The notes under the pieces: generated by a model | What the model was told of the DNA's origin: nothing | Databases searched by the model: none | Seen by the model: the letters and a program-made list of their open reading frames with translations, nothing else | Made by a program: the position numbers and the translations under genes | Shown here: positions 41,938-42,379 of the stretch, piece after piece | Layout: the number at the start of each line of letters is the position of its first letter | How positions within the stretch are numbered: the stretch's first letter is position 1 | Source: Bacteroidales bacterium UBA2287 | Lineage (GTDB): Bacteria; Bacteroidota; Bacteroidia; Bacteroidales; Tenuifilaceae | Assembly: GCA_002345675.1 (NCBI GenBank) | Contig: DDWL01000047.1 | Coordinates: 1-42,379, forward strand | Reading direction: 5' to 3' | DNA length: 42,379 nucleotides

Positions 41938-41948
41938 GTTCTTTGACA
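41938..41948 (+). promoter_or_regulatory. boxA-like antitermination site
   Basis: gttctttgaca resembles the E. coli rRNA boxA core (CTCTTTAACA) in 9 of 11 positions or so and sits between P2 and 16S, where Nus-type antitermination acts. Function is inferred by analogy. Confidence 0.55.
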
Positions 41949-42077
41949 CATTGGCACCAACGAAAAAGAAGAACAGTAATTTTATTTTTAGGAATAGTTT
42001 TAGAGTTCATCGAGCGGAGCGCTACGGCCGGGAGGTCGGTAGCCGAAGAAAACAAAGGAAGTACAAACAATACAACA

Positions 42078-42379
42078 ACAACGAAGAGTTTGATCCTGGC
42101 TCAGGATGAACGCTAGCGGCAGGCCTAACACATGCAAGTCGAGGGGCAGCACGGGTAGCAATACCTGGTGGCGACCGGCGCACGGGTGCGTAACGCGTAT
42201 GGAACCTGCCCCCCGCTGGGGGATAGCCCGCCGAAAGGCGGATTAATACCCCATGGCTTCCCTTCACCGCATGGTGGAGGGGGTAAAGCTTCGGCGGCGG
42301 GGGATGGACATGCGTGCCATTAGCTAGTTGGCGGGGTAAAAGCCCACCAAGGCTACGATGGCTAGGGGGTCTGAGAGGA
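42078..42379 (+). rRNA. rrs: 16S ribosomal RNA (5' part, cut by the window end)
   Basis: The universal 5' segment agagtttgatcctggctcag begins at 42086, so the mature end is near 42078. It continues gatgaacgctagcggcaggc and acacatgcaagtcgag, the wording of Bacteroidota/Bacteroidales. About 302 nt are present; the rest lies beyond the window. The highly GC-rich variable region 42148-42310 is typical of rRNA and explains the spurious reading frames over it. Confidence 0.97.

Larger units (their letters stand above)
41607..42077 (+). promoter_or_regulatory. rRNA promoter and leader region
   Basis: No gene lies here. After ~100 AT-rich bases come two promoters (41728-41759 and 41834-41863), separated by a P1-transcript hairpin cccgct/agcggg (41762-41767 and 41784-41789) and a duplicated aagtttcgaaaa motif (~41809-41830). 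The leader then has a gggc-ttcg-gccc tetraloop hairpin (41912-41923), a boxA-like site (41938-41948) and an imperfect stem-loop at 42020-42042 (gctac with gtagc), before the 16S 5' end at about 42078. The leader is GC-richer than the coding DNA. Confidence 0.75.

Noticed and set aside
41799..42267. Open frames over the rRNA leader and 16S
   Set aside because: They lie over promoter boxes, the leader hairpins and 16S sequence; they result from GC-rich rRNA composition.

Overview
The window looks like chromosomal DNA of a member of the Bacteroidota, most likely the order Bacteroidales/Marinilabiliales. The evidence is: a 16S rRNA gene start with the typical Bacteroidota opening at the right end; promoters of the TTG-N19-TAnnTTTG type; almost no Shine-Dalgarno sites; a PorP/SprF protein and two secreted proteins with type IX secretion C-terminal domains; and families such as DUF4831, DUF4143 ATPases and TPR sensor kinases. 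The DNA is AT-rich throughout and no gene stands out as clearly foreign.

Layout. 1-2347: a secreted adhesin-like protein and a PorP/SprF partner, set among dispersed intergenic repeats. 2623-8464: a tight five-gene operon for CoA-thioester oxidation (enoyl-CoA hydratase, 3-hydroxyacyl-CoA dehydrogenase, SCP2-type thiolase, short-chain acyl-CoA dehydrogenase, glutaryl-CoA-dehydrogenase-like enzyme), closed by a strong terminator. 8677-13716: a second operon with overlapping genes (sodium:solute symporter, class III CoA-transferase, 2-oxoacid:ferredoxin oxidoreductase alpha, and a beta-gamma fusion). Together they read as uptake, activation and anaerobic oxidation of an organic acid. Glutarate or 2-oxoadipate (lysine-derived) is the best guess, ending in acetyl-CoA and possibly butyrate. 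13717-14323: 600 bases of repeats. 14324-16691: two convergent paralogous AAA/DUF4143 ATPases. 17036-18667: an orphan oligopeptide-type binding lipoprotein. 18683-18815: a small MITE-like element. 18849-20384: an HD hydrolase and a BadF/glucosamine-kinase-like protein.

20388-22880 is a large uncharacterised protein with an HTH-like N-terminus, a P-loop NTPase and a helical C-terminus. Across a divergent gap lie a 41-residue membrane peptide and a trypsin-fold protein lacking two triad residues. 24299-26155 encodes an aspartase fused to a cyclic-nucleotide-binding domain. On the minus strand, 34808-26172 is an unusual six-gene operon: S4 RNA-binding protein, T9SS-sorted subtilase, xseA, two TPR histidine kinases, xseB. 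The two exonuclease VII subunit genes are therefore separated by signalling genes. 34898-36436 is a POT peptide transporter and 36616-38124 the bifunctional NAD(P)HX repair enzyme. 38165-39262 is a DUF4831 lipoprotein, 39270-39833 a secreted thioredoxin-fold protein, and 40081-41541 the dipeptidase PepD. The window ends with two tandem rRNA promoters, a boxA-like leader and the first ~300 bases of 16S rRNA.

Theme: peptide and amino-acid catabolism (POT transporter, PepD, aspartase, oligopeptide-binding protein, secreted subtilase, acyl-CoA/2-oxoacid oxidation) in an anaerobic, protein-fermenting Bacteroidota. That metabolic picture is inference; family assignments rest on visible motifs, not on database searches.
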